From positions 119,799 to 183,798 of the forward strand of contig CAYTUK010000004.1 of assembly GCA_964441285.1 (NCBI GenBank): a stretch of 64,000 bases of DNA, in the 5' to 3' direction. Below the pieces are notes generated by a model, which saw nothing but the letters and a program-made list of their open reading frames with translations, did no database searches and had not been told where the DNA came from. Of the stretch, positions 1 through 7,261 are shown in pieces; positions within the stretch are counted from its first letter, which is position 1; each line of letters starts with the position of its first letter. A program made the position numbers and the translations under genes. The stretch comes from S010-25 sp964441285 (GTDB lineage: Bacteria > Pseudomonadota > Gammaproteobacteria > SZUA-229).

Positions 1-31
1 TTTTGTCCTGGCTTATGGCATGATTATCTGA
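1..31 (+). CDS. C-terminal end of an upstream gene, probably the partner DUF1538 protein (partial)
   Basis: Reading from base 2, the last codons give FVLAYGMII followed by TGA at 29-31. The stop shares bases with the ATG of the next gene (TGATG), an arrangement typical of translational coupling. DUF1538 genes usually occur as adjacent pairs, so this is most likely the other member of the pair. Only nine residues are visible, so the identity is inferred from context. Confidence 0.45.
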   Translation, partial: FVLAYGMII

Positions 32-804
32 TGGACTTATTATATGACCTGCCTCAGCTACTGTTTTCAACATTACTGGATCTGTTTCCAATTGTGTTGA
101 TATTGCTCTTTTTTCAGTATGTGATTATTCGTAAACCACTGAGTAACCTGAAACAGGTATCGTTAGGCATGTTTTATGTCTTAATAGGGATTACTTTTTT
201 TTTACTGGGGCTTGAATTAGCCTTGTTTCCAATTGGTCGAAGTATGGCAGACCAAATGACAAATCCCGCTTTTCTTGAAAGCGTTCGTTTTAGTACCGGA
301 CCATTAATATGGCAGGATTATTACTGGGTTTATCTTTTTGCTTTTGCAATTGGCGGGGCAACAACGATTGCAGAACCTGCATTAATTGCGGTGGCAATAA
401 AAGCGCACGAGGTTTCTGGTGGCACCATAAGTATACTTGGCTTGCGCATTGCCGTTGCAATTGGTGTGGCGTTAGGTCTGGCGCTGGGGACTTTTCGTAT
501 AGTGGTTGGTTTGCCGATACAATATTTTATTATTACTGGTTATGTGGTGGTGGTAATACAGACGTTTTTTGCACCTAAGGCGATTGTGCCACTGGCTTAT
601 GATTCAGGTGGGGTGACAACATCTACAGTGACGGTTCCATTGGTTGCTGCACTGGGGCTGGGGCTGGCCGAAGCAGTGCCTGGTCGTAGTGCTTTGGCTG
701 ATGGTTTTGGTTTAATTGCATTTGCCAGTTTATTTCCGATAATTTCAGTAATGGCTTATGCACAGATCGCACAGTGGATGATGAAACAGGGTAGTCGGCG
801 ATAA
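31..804 (+). CDS. DUF1538 family integral membrane protein, putative cation/proton antiporter subunit
   Basis: A 257-residue, strongly hydrophobic protein with about seven predicted membrane segments. It carries the family's small-residue motifs (GGATTIAEPAL near residue 108, DSGGVTTSTVTVP near 190). From memory, two-gene DUF1538 transporters (UmpAB) were reported as Na+(K+)/H+ antiporters in Halomonas, so ion antiport is the best functional guess. The start overlaps the stop of the preceding gene. It is followed 59 bp downstream by a P-II-like gene and then a CBS gene, which suggests a transporter whose activity is set by nucleotide or energy sensing. The membrane family is clear; the substrate is inferred. 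Confidence 0.8.
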   Translation: MDLLYDLPQLLFSTLLDLFPIVLILLFFQYVIIRKPLSNLKQVSLGMFYVLIGITFFLLGLELALFPIGRSMADQMTNPAFLESVRFSTGPLIWQDYYWVYLFAFAIGGATTIAEPALIAVAIKAHEVSGGTISILGLRIAVAIGVALGLALGTFRIVVGLPIQYFIITGYVVVVIQTFFAPKAIVPLAYDSGGVTTSTVTVPLVAALGLGLAEAVPGRSALADGFGLIAFASLFPIISVMAYAQIAQWMMKQGSRR

Positions 805-863
805 TTAAAAAATAATCGAGTTGCAATTTACCCGGTAGAAAATAAAATAGATGAGGACGGATT

Positions 864-1214
864 ATGCACTTTAAGTTGATTATAGCTTTTGTTGAAGAAG
901 CTAAAACAGAGTCAGTAATGATTGCTGCACGCGATGCGGGTGCAACCGGCGCGACCATTATCAATAATGCGCGTGGCGAAGGGCTGGCACAGAAAAAAAC
1001 TTTTTTTGGGTTAGCGTTAGAAACCCAGCGCGATGTTCTCTTGTTTTTGGTGGAAGAACATTTAAGCCGACATATTCTGGAAACCATTGAACGTGTGGGT
1101 GAGTTTGAAGCCAGACCGGGAACAGGTATTGCGATACAGGTTGATGTTGAAGATGCTGTTGGCGTTTCGCATCAGATTGAAAAACTGGTTGATGTTGTGG
1201 AGGGTGAAATATGA
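864..1214 (+). CDS. P-II family (GlnB-like) signalling protein linked to the DUF1538 transporter
   Basis: A 116-residue ferredoxin-fold P-II-type protein. It starts with the usual first strand (FKLIIAFVEE). In place of the canonical T-loop with its uridylylated tyrosine it has a loop around NNARGEGLAQKKTFFG, so it is a PII-like sensor and not GlnB/GlnK. A strong ribosome site (GAGGACGG) lies about 6 nt before the ATG. The stop overlaps the next ATG (ATGATG), coupling it to the CBS gene. By analogy with other PII-like proteins next to transporters, it probably binds a nucleotide or small metabolite and gates the adjacent DUF1538 protein. That role is inferred. Confidence 0.8.
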   Translation: MHFKLIIAFVEEAKTESVMIAARDAGATGATIINNARGEGLAQKKTFFGLALETQRDVLLFLVEEHLSRHILETIERVGEFEARPGTGIAIQVDVEDAVGVSHQIEKLVDVVEGEI

Positions 1215-1618
1215 TGCATTCTGAGCAGGCGATAATACGTGTCAGGGAGGTTATGAAGGTGAGGTTTGATCTGGTTGATGGTCGCACCACAGTGATGGAA
1301 GTATTGCGCAAAATGAAACATGTTGAAACAAAATCTATTATCATTGATAAGCGTGATGAAAATGATGAATACGGAATGGTTTTATTGTCTGATATCGCCC
1401 GTTATGTGTTAGCCAAAGACCGTTCTCCAGAAAGGGTGAATGTCTATGAAATAATGTCAAAGCCTTTATTACCCGTGGATCCTGATATGGATATACGGTA
1501 TTGCGCCAGATATTTTGATCAGTTCGGTCTATCACGCGCGCCAGTTATTGAACACCGTAAGGTGATTGGGATTGTTAGCTATACCGATATGGTATTAAAG
1601 GGCCTGGTAAAATTGTAG
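1211..1618 (+). CDS. CBS-domain protein
   Basis: A 135-residue protein made almost entirely of a tandem CBS pair. The first half (residues 10-65) has TTVMEVLRKMKHVETKSIIID. The second half (70-130) has a typical VIGIVSYTDMVLKGL ending. CBS pairs bind adenine nucleotides such as AMP and ATP. Its start overlaps the P-II gene's stop, making it the last gene of the DUF1538/P-II/CBS operon. It probably adds adenylate sensing to the transporter. No catalytic domain is present. Confidence 0.85.
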   Translation: MMHSEQAIIRVREVMKVRFDLVDGRTTVMEVLRKMKHVETKSIIIDKRDENDEYGMVLLSDIARYVLAKDRSPERVNVYEIMSKPLLPVDPDMDIRYCARYFDQFGLSRAPVIEHRKVIGIVSYTDMVLKGLVKL

Positions 1619-1650
1619 CCATCATTTTTCAGGCAGACTGTTTTACTCCC

Positions 1651-2508
1651 TTATGAAGCGCTGTGTTTTTGTGCTGCGAGCAGCGTATTGTGTAGTAGCA
1701 TGGCAACAGTCATTGGTCCGACACCACCGGGAACTGGTGTGATCCAGGCAGCACGTTCAGCCGCGGCTTCAAATTCAACATCCCCTGTCAGTTTGCCATT
1801 TTTCAGTCGGTTTACACCTACATCAATTACTGTGGCACCCGGTTTTATCCAGTCACCCTTGATAAAACCGGGTTTGCCTACCGCCACGACAAGAATATCA
1901 GCCATGGCTACATAGGATGCAAGGTCAGTTGTAAAGCGGTGAGTGGTGGTTACCGTCGCACCGGCAAGCAGTAATTCCAGCCCCATTGGCCGTCCCACAA
2001 TATTGGATGCGCCAACAATAACGGCATGCCGCTGTTTAAATTTTTCGCCAATACTCTGTAGCATATGAATAATGCCATAAGGTGTGCACGGCCTTAACAC
2101 GGGGATACGTTGCATCAAACGCCCAACATTGTAAGGATGAAAACCATCCACATCTTTGTCTGGATGAATGGCTTCCAGAATGCGAGTGCCGTCTATGTGT
2201 TCAGGTAATGGCAATTGCACCAGAATGCCATCAATGCGGTTATCATTATTTAATGTATCAATGAGTTTTAGTAGCGTGTCCGCAGATGTTTGCTGTTCAA
2301 GATCATAGGATTTTGAAACAAAGCCAGCTTCTTTGCAGGCTTCACGCTTTTTTCGTACATAAACCTGTGAGGCGGCATCGACACCGACGAGAATCACAGC
2401 CAGTCCTGGTGCACGGAAGCCCTGCTGTTCTCGTTCTGTAACACAGAGACGGGTTTGCTCACGGAGGCCGGCGGCGATGGTTTTACCATTGATAAGTTTT
2501 GCTGACAT
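1651..2508 (-). CDS. folD: Bifunctional methylenetetrahydrofolate dehydrogenase / methenyltetrahydrofolate cyclohydrolase
   Basis: FolD interconverts 5,10-methylene- and 10-formyl-tetrahydrofolate in the cytosol using NADP+, feeding purine and formyl-Met synthesis. The 285-residue length is normal. The catalytic motif YVRKK places the conserved lysine at residue 54. The Rossmann motif VGASNIVGRPM (about 165) and the C-terminal signature PVPGGVGPMTVAMLL are intact. It is transcribed convergently with the CBS gene and divergently from the tRNA cluster. Confidence 0.97.
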   Translation of the reverse strand: MSAKLINGKTIAAGLREQTRLCVTEREQQGFRAPGLAVILVGVDAASQVYVRKKREACKEAGFVSKSYDLEQQTSADTLLKLIDTLNNDNRIDGILVQLPLPEHIDGTRILEAIHPDKDVDGFHPYNVGRLMQRIPVLRPCTPYGIIHMLQSIGEKFKQRHAVIVGASNIVGRPMGLELLLAGATVTTTHRFTTDLASYVAMADILVVAVGKPGFIKGDWIKPGATVIDVGVNRLKNGKLTGDVEFEAAAERAAWITPVPGGVGPMTVAMLLHNTLLAAQKHSAS

Positions 2509-2669
2509 ATTAAAAGTTGGGCGCGCTAAAGTTTCGCGCTTAAAGTTTACTGAGAGCGTAATTCTCGCATGGAGTGTAATGATGCGACAAGTAATGAATC
2601 ACGTCTTGACCACAGTCAATGCAAAGCGTATTATTCCCCGCCTGTTGGAGTCATGAGATAGCAACAATT

Positions 2670-2746
2670 CGGGGTATAGCGCAGTCTGGTAGCGCGTCTG
2701 CTTTGGGAGCAGAATGTCGGGAGTTCGAATCTCTCTACCCCGACCA
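2670..2746 (+). tRNA. tRNA-Pro (TGG anticodon)
   Basis: A complete cloverleaf can be folded. The acceptor stem CGGGGTA pairs with TACCCCG, the anticodon loop TTTGGGA gives anticodon UGG, the T-arm has GTTCGAATC, and CCA is encoded. It is first in a cluster of four tRNAs. Confidence 0.97.
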
Positions 2747-2840
2747 GATTAAAAGGTTGGTTACGATGGAAACGTGGTTGGTTAATAACCTGTTACGGGT
2801 TAGTGTTGAGCAGGGTGGAGGGTAGGAAGCTCGGAATAAT

Positions 2841-2858
2841 CCTCTACCCACCAGATTA
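2841..2858 (+). repeat. Degenerate copy of the tRNA-Pro 3' end in the spacer
   Basis: CCTCTACCCACCAGATTA closely matches the 3' end of tRNA-Pro plus its immediate downstream bases (CTCTACCCCGACCAGATTA at 2733-2751). No 5' half or cloverleaf precedes it. It looks like a remnant of tRNA duplication, similar in kind to the tRNA-end repeats known after E. coli tyrT. Confidence 0.55.
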
Positions 2859-2869
2859 ATGTAGATTCT

Positions 2870-2946
2870 GCGCCTGTAGCTCACTTGGATAGAGCATCGG
2901 CCTTCTAAGCCGAGGGTAGCAGGTTCGAATCCTGCCAGGCGTACCA
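2870..2946 (+). tRNA. tRNA-Arg (TCT anticodon)
   Basis: The acceptor GCGCCTG pairs with CAGGCGT (wobble at one end). The anticodon loop CTTCTAA gives UCU. The T-arm has GGTTCGAATCC and CCA is encoded. Confidence 0.96.
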
Positions 2947-3040
2947 GTTAATGCGTCAGGTTATATGATGGAGTGTTGATCTTCATCAGCAGGGAGTTAG
3001 CAAGCCTGTTCGGGGATGCAGGGCGGAAAGCCAGACTCGT

Positions 3041-3056
3041 TCTGCCAGGCGTGTCA
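3041..3056 (+). repeat. Degenerate copy of the tRNA-Arg 3' end in the spacer
   Basis: TCTGCCAGGCGTGTCA repeats the tRNA-Arg 3' end (CCTGCCAGGCGTACCA at 2931-2946) with three differences. It lies about 95 bp downstream of the intact gene, and no complete tRNA can be folded around it. Confidence 0.5.
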
Positions 3057-3103
3057 AATCCATCAATGTTGTTTTGGGCATGGATACTGTAAGTGTTTGT
3101 TAT

Positions 3104-3180
3104 GGTGGGTGTAGCTCAGCTGGTAGAGTCCCGGATTGTGATTCCGGTTGTCGTGGGTTCGAACCCCATCATCCACCCCA
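3104..3180 (+). tRNA. tRNA-His (GTG anticodon)
   Basis: The acceptor GTGGGTG (3105-3111) pairs with CATCCAC with one G-U. G at 3104 can be the characteristic G-1. The anticodon loop TTGTGAT gives GUG, the discriminator is C, and CCA is encoded. Confidence 0.96.
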
Positions 3181-3343
3181 TTTTTCTCCCTGACTTGAAG
3201 TCTGTACAGATTTCGTTTTACCTTCAAATTATATTGAGAGTGTCCGATTCTTACGTGTATTTTAATGCGTTTGAAGGACGTTTTTTAGTGTTTTATTTGT
3301 ATTTAGCCGCAAAAATTTCATTTTTTTGGTATGATTGCGCGTT

Positions 3344-3428
<85 letters not shown>

Positions 3429-3490
3429 GTTTTTGGTACAGGTCACCACTCCGATCTGTATTTACATTGTATTTTTCTACCGAGGTAATT

Positions 3491-4777
3491 ATGCAAGTTT
3501 CAGTTGAAGCAGGCGAAGGTCTTGAGCGCAAACTAACGGTTCAGGTTCCTGCAGAAACCGTTGAGATAGAAGTAACTAACCGCCTGAACTCTATAAAAAA
3601 TACAGCGCGTATTGATGGTTTTCGCCCGGGTAAGGTGCCGATGAAAGTCATTAAGCAACAGTATGCGGTGAGAATATTAGAAGAAGTTGCCGGCGAGTTA
3701 ATGGAGAAAACTTTTCAGCAGGCCATGCAGCAAGAAGATCTACATCCAGCAGGTGAGCCTGTTATTGCGGTTAAAGATCTGAATTTGGGCCAGGAAATGG
3801 AATATACCGCAACCTTTGAGGTTTATCCAGTGGTTGAGCTGGCACCTATGTCAGAAATTAAGCTGGAAAAACAAATTGCAACGGTTGCAGAAAGTGATGT
3901 AGATACCATGATTGAGACCTTGCGTAAACAACGTGTGAACTGGGTGTCTGCTGAACGGGCATCTATTGATGGCGATAGAGTTACCGTTGATTTTACCGGT
4001 AAAGTTGCAGGCGAGATTTTTGATGGTGGAAGTGGTTCAGATGTGCCTGTGGTAATTGGTTCCGGCAGTATGATTCCCGGTTTTGAAGAAAATTTAACTG
4101 GCTTGTCTGTGGGTGATGAAACAACGTTTAAAATTTCCTTTCCAACTGATTATGCCGCCGAAAACCTGGCTGGAAAAGAGGCTGAATTTACGCTTAGTGT
4201 GAATAAAATTGAAGCCCCGGAATTGCCAGAGATTAATGCCGACTTTGCTCTCGCTTTTGGTGTTGAAGACGGCAACATAGCCAACTTGCGGCAGGCAATA
4301 AGTGCTAACATGGAGCGCGAGCTTGAAAAGGTGATGCATATTAGCGTAAAAAACAGGGTGATGGATGCACTGCTTGAAATAAACCCTGTTGAAGTCCCCT
4401 CAACGATTGTGCAGCAAGAAGCCGAAACCTTAAAAAAACAAATGGAGGCTGACCAGCCGGCCACTGACCGTTCTGCCAACAGCTATCTGGAAAGCGCCAA
4501 ACGTCGTGTCCAACTGGGCATTTTGCTTGCAGATGTTGCGAAAATGTCAGCCTTACAGATTGATGAATCCAAAGTCCGTGAGCGGATTGAAGCAATGGCC
4601 AGCGATTATGAAGATCCGGAAGAATTTACGCGCTACTATGCGAATAACCCACAGTTGTTACGTGGTGTTGAAACGTTAGTGATGGAAGATATGGTGGTGG
4701 ACTGGATTGTTGAGCAGGCTCAGGTGACAGAAAAAGCCACAACCTTTGATGCTTTAATGAACCCCGTTTCAGGTTAG
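3491..4777 (+). CDS. tig: Trigger factor, ribosome-associated chaperone and peptidyl-prolyl isomerase
   Basis: Trigger factor docks at the ribosomal exit tunnel and shields nascent chains. The protein is 428 residues, normal for the family. The ribosome-binding signature is present (IDGFRPGKVPMKVIKQQYA, residues 42-60), followed by an FKBP-type PPIase domain (about 150-240) and the helical C-terminal chaperone arms. I place the start at ATG 3491, giving MQVSVEAGEGLERK as in E. coli, with GAGGT 4 nt upstream. An upstream in-frame ATG at 3467 would add eight residues not seen in the family. It heads the tig-clpP-clpX-lon block. Confidence 0.97.
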   Translation: MQVSVEAGEGLERKLTVQVPAETVEIEVTNRLNSIKNTARIDGFRPGKVPMKVIKQQYAVRILEEVAGELMEKTFQQAMQQEDLHPAGEPVIAVKDLNLGQEMEYTATFEVYPVVELAPMSEIKLEKQIATVAESDVDTMIETLRKQRVNWVSAERASIDGDRVTVDFTGKVAGEIFDGGSGSDVPVVIGSGSMIPGFEENLTGLSVGDETTFKISFPTDYAAENLAGKEAEFTLSVNKIEAPELPEINADFALAFGVEDGNIANLRQAISANMERELEKVMHISVKNRVMDALLEINPVEVPSTIVQQEAETLKKQMEADQPATDRSANSYLESAKRRVQLGILLADVAKMSALQIDESKVRERIEAMASDYEDPEEFTRYYANNPQLLRGVETLVMEDMVVDWIVEQAQVTEKATTFDALMNPVSG

Positions 4778-4870
4778 AAGATACTGGCTCGTAAATTTTT
4801 TCAGAGCCAGAGACGAGGCGCAGGTGGTTAGAATGATATTGCCGAGTATTTTGTGTAAAGTACCCCTAAC

Positions 4871-4876
4871 TATAAT
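4871..4876 (+). promoter_or_regulatory. Candidate -10 box upstream of clpP
   Basis: A perfect TATAAT lies 20 bp before the clpP start. No good -35 is found at 16-18 bp (TTGTGT is 14 bp away), so promoter activity is uncertain. Confidence 0.35.
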
Positions 4877-4895
4877 ATTTACAGGTATTTAGATA

Positions 4896-5549
4896 ATGAA
4901 TAGAATTATTCAGTCCTCTACTTTTTCTCATTCGACACAACAGTCAGGTAAAGCGACCACGGAATCGTTAAATCTGGTACCAATGGTGGTTGAGCAGACC
5001 TCACGCGGTGAGCGTTCCTACGATATTTATTCTCGTCTGCTTAAGGAACGGGTAATTTTTATTGTTGGTGAAATAGAAGATCATATGGCCAATTTGATTG
5101 TTGCCCAGTTATTATTTCTTGAATCGGAAAATCCAGATAAGGATATTTCAGTGTATATTAACTCGCCAGGTGGTTCCGTTACTGCTGGTATGGCTATTTA
5201 CGATACGATGCAGTTTGTTAAGCCGCATATCAGTACCCTGTGTATCGGTCAGGCAGCGAGTATGGGGGCAGTCTTACTTGCTGCAGGTGAAAAAGGTAAG
5301 CGTTATTCATTGCCACATTCGCGTGTCATGATACATCAGCCACTGGGTGGCTTTCAGGGACAAGCTTCTGATATTGATATTCATGCGCGTGAAATATTGA
5401 AAATACGCGAACAATTAAACCAGATGCTTGCCGATCACACGGGTCAAACTATTAAAAAGATTGGTGATGATACAGAGAGAGATAACTTTATGGATGCTAA
5501 AATGGCCGTTGAATATGGATTAATTGATGAAGTGCTAACGCAGCGCTAA
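4896..5549 (+). CDS. clpP: ATP-dependent Clp protease proteolytic subunit
   Basis: ClpP forms the barrel-shaped serine protease chamber used with the ClpX encoded just downstream. The catalytic triad is visible as S122 (QAASMGA), H147 (RVMIHQP) and D196 (DDTERD), with spacing identical to E. coli. The 217-residue form has an N-terminal extension of about 30 residues consistent with a cleaved propeptide. An internal ATG at 4983 (MVVEQTSRGERSYD) would give a shorter protein and is an alternative start. Confidence 0.97.
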   Translation: MNRIIQSSTFSHSTQQSGKATTESLNLVPMVVEQTSRGERSYDIYSRLLKERVIFIVGEIEDHMANLIVAQLLFLESENPDKDISVYINSPGGSVTAGMAIYDTMQFVKPHISTLCIGQAASMGAVLLAAGEKGKRYSLPHSRVMIHQPLGGFQGQASDIDIHAREILKIREQLNQMLADHTGQTIKKIGDDTERDNFMDAKMAVEYGLIDEVLTQR

Positions 5550-5816
5550 CGGGTGACAGCTATTATTTTACCAGGGAAACAATAATAGTCGGCTGGCTTA
5601 AGTCGGAAAATGCACACTTAGAAACAGGGTATAAGAAAGGATGTTTGTCGATGATTTCGTTATTTTCTGTCAAAAAGCAGACTAAATCTTCCCTGAAGAT
5701 GGTATGAATGTTATTCGTACGCTATTGTCTAACATAGAATGTTTTTAATAATTAATACTTGCAAGATAGCACGCAAGTTGGCAAGGTGTTTGTGTACGGA
5801 TGTTTGAGAGAAATAT

Positions 5817-7097
5817 ATGAGTGACGATAAAACGATAACTGGTAATGATGCTGAAAAATTGTTGTACTGCTCTTTTTGTGGAAAGAGCCAGCATGAAGTT
5901 AAAAAATTAATTGCAGGCCCATCGGTATACGTTTGTGATGAATGTGTTGAGTTGTGTAATGATATTATTCTGGAAGAGCTGGAAGATGAGTCGAGTGCAG
6001 CGATTAGCAAGTTACCTACACCCATAGAAATAAATAATATATTAGATGATTATGTTATTGGTCAGGCACGGGCTAAAAAAATCCTTGCGGTTGCAGTCTA
6101 TAATCACTATAAACGTCTTGAAGTAAAACATAAAAAAGACGATATCGAGTTATCGAAAAGTAATATTCTTATGATTGGGCCAACAGGTTCGGGTAAAACC
6201 CTGCTGGCAGAAACGCTGGCCAGGCTGCTTGATGTGCCTTTTACCATCGCTGATGCCACTACTTTGACAGAAGCAGGCTATGTGGGCGAGGATGTTGAGA
6301 ACATCATCCAGAAATTGCTGCAAAAATGTGATTATGATGTCGACAAGGCACAGACCGGCATTGTCTATATTGATGAAATCGATAAAATTTCCAGAAAATC
6401 CGATAACCCTTCAATTACACGGGATGTTTCGGGTGAGGGTGTGCAGCAGGCGCTGTTAAAACTTATCGAAGGCACTATTGCTTCGGTACCACCGCAAGGC
6501 GGGCGTAAGCACCCACAACAAGAATTTTTACAGGTCGATACAGGCAACATATTATTTATTTGTGGAGGGGCTTTTTCTGGGCTGGATAAAGTTATTCGTA
6601 ACCGCTCGGATAAAAGTGGCATTGGTTTTGGTGCTGAAGTTCGCTCTAAAGACGAAGAGCGTAAAGCGAGTGAAGTCGTCAACGACCTGGAAGCAGATGA
6701 CCTGATTTCTTATGGTTTAATTCCTGAATTTGTTGGCCGCTTGCCGGTGGTCGCGACGCTTGAGGAACTGGATGAAGAGGCTCTGGTTACTATTTTAACG
6801 GAACCTAAAAATGCGTTAACCAAGCAATATGGAAAAATGATAGAAATGGAAGGCAGTGAGCTGGAAATACGCGAGGGTGCCCTGCACGCGATTGCGCGTA
6901 AGGCAATGGCGCGTAAAACCGGTGCGCGTGGGTTACGGACTATTCTGGAATTATTGTTGCTTGATACAATGTATGAATTACCTTCACAGGAGGGTGTTGC
7001 GAAAGTAGTTATTGATGAAGCGGTTGTTGAAGGCGGTAATCAGCCATATATAGTATATGAAGGTGGTGAGCCGAAGCGGTTATCACATGAACAATAA
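5817..7097 (+). CDS. clpX: Clp protease ATP-binding (unfoldase) subunit ClpX
   Basis: ClpX is an AAA+ hexamer that unfolds tagged substrates and threads them into ClpP. The protein is 426 residues. An N-terminal zinc-binding domain has Cys18, Cys21, Cys40 and Cys43. Walker A GPTGSGKT (about 120), Walker B VYIDEID, and the ClpP-contacting loop region follow. A 267-bp gap to clpP leaves room for its own promoter; I see a GAGAGA ribosome site just before the ATG. Confidence 0.98.
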   Translation: MSDDKTITGNDAEKLLYCSFCGKSQHEVKKLIAGPSVYVCDECVELCNDIILEELEDESSAAISKLPTPIEINNILDDYVIGQARAKKILAVAVYNHYKRLEVKHKKDDIELSKSNILMIGPTGSGKTLLAETLARLLDVPFTIADATTLTEAGYVGEDVENIIQKLLQKCDYDVDKAQTGIVYIDEIDKISRKSDNPSITRDVSGEGVQQALLKLIEGTIASVPPQGGRKHPQQEFLQVDTGNILFICGGAFSGLDKVIRNRSDKSGIGFGAEVRSKDEERKASEVVNDLEADDLISYGLIPEFVGRLPVVATLEELDEEALVTILTEPKNALTKQYGKMIEMEGSELEIREGALHAIARKAMARKTGARGLRTILELLLLDTMYELPSQEGVAKVVIDEAVVEGGNQPYIVYEGGEPKRLSHEQ

Positions 7098-7261
7098 CTC
7101 TTTTTTTACCGCTGCATCGTAAACAGGTTTTCTGTAAATAGAAATAAATAAATAATTTATTTGCAAACCTGGCTTGAAATCCCAGATGTTGGCTACACTG
7201 ATAGCTAAAGGTTTTACGTAAAATTACGTGGACGTTTAAATAACATTACTCAGGGGAAGTT

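Noticed and set aside
4784..4810. A terminator after tig (CTGGCTC/GAGCCAG)
   Set aside because: The stem is only 7 bp with a 13-nt loop and no T-run follows.
7173..7199. A heat-shock (sigma-32) promoter for lon, from CTTGAAA at 7173
   Set aside because: No CCCCAT-like -10 is found at 13-17 bp. The TACACT nearby gives a 15-bp spacer, so support is too weak.
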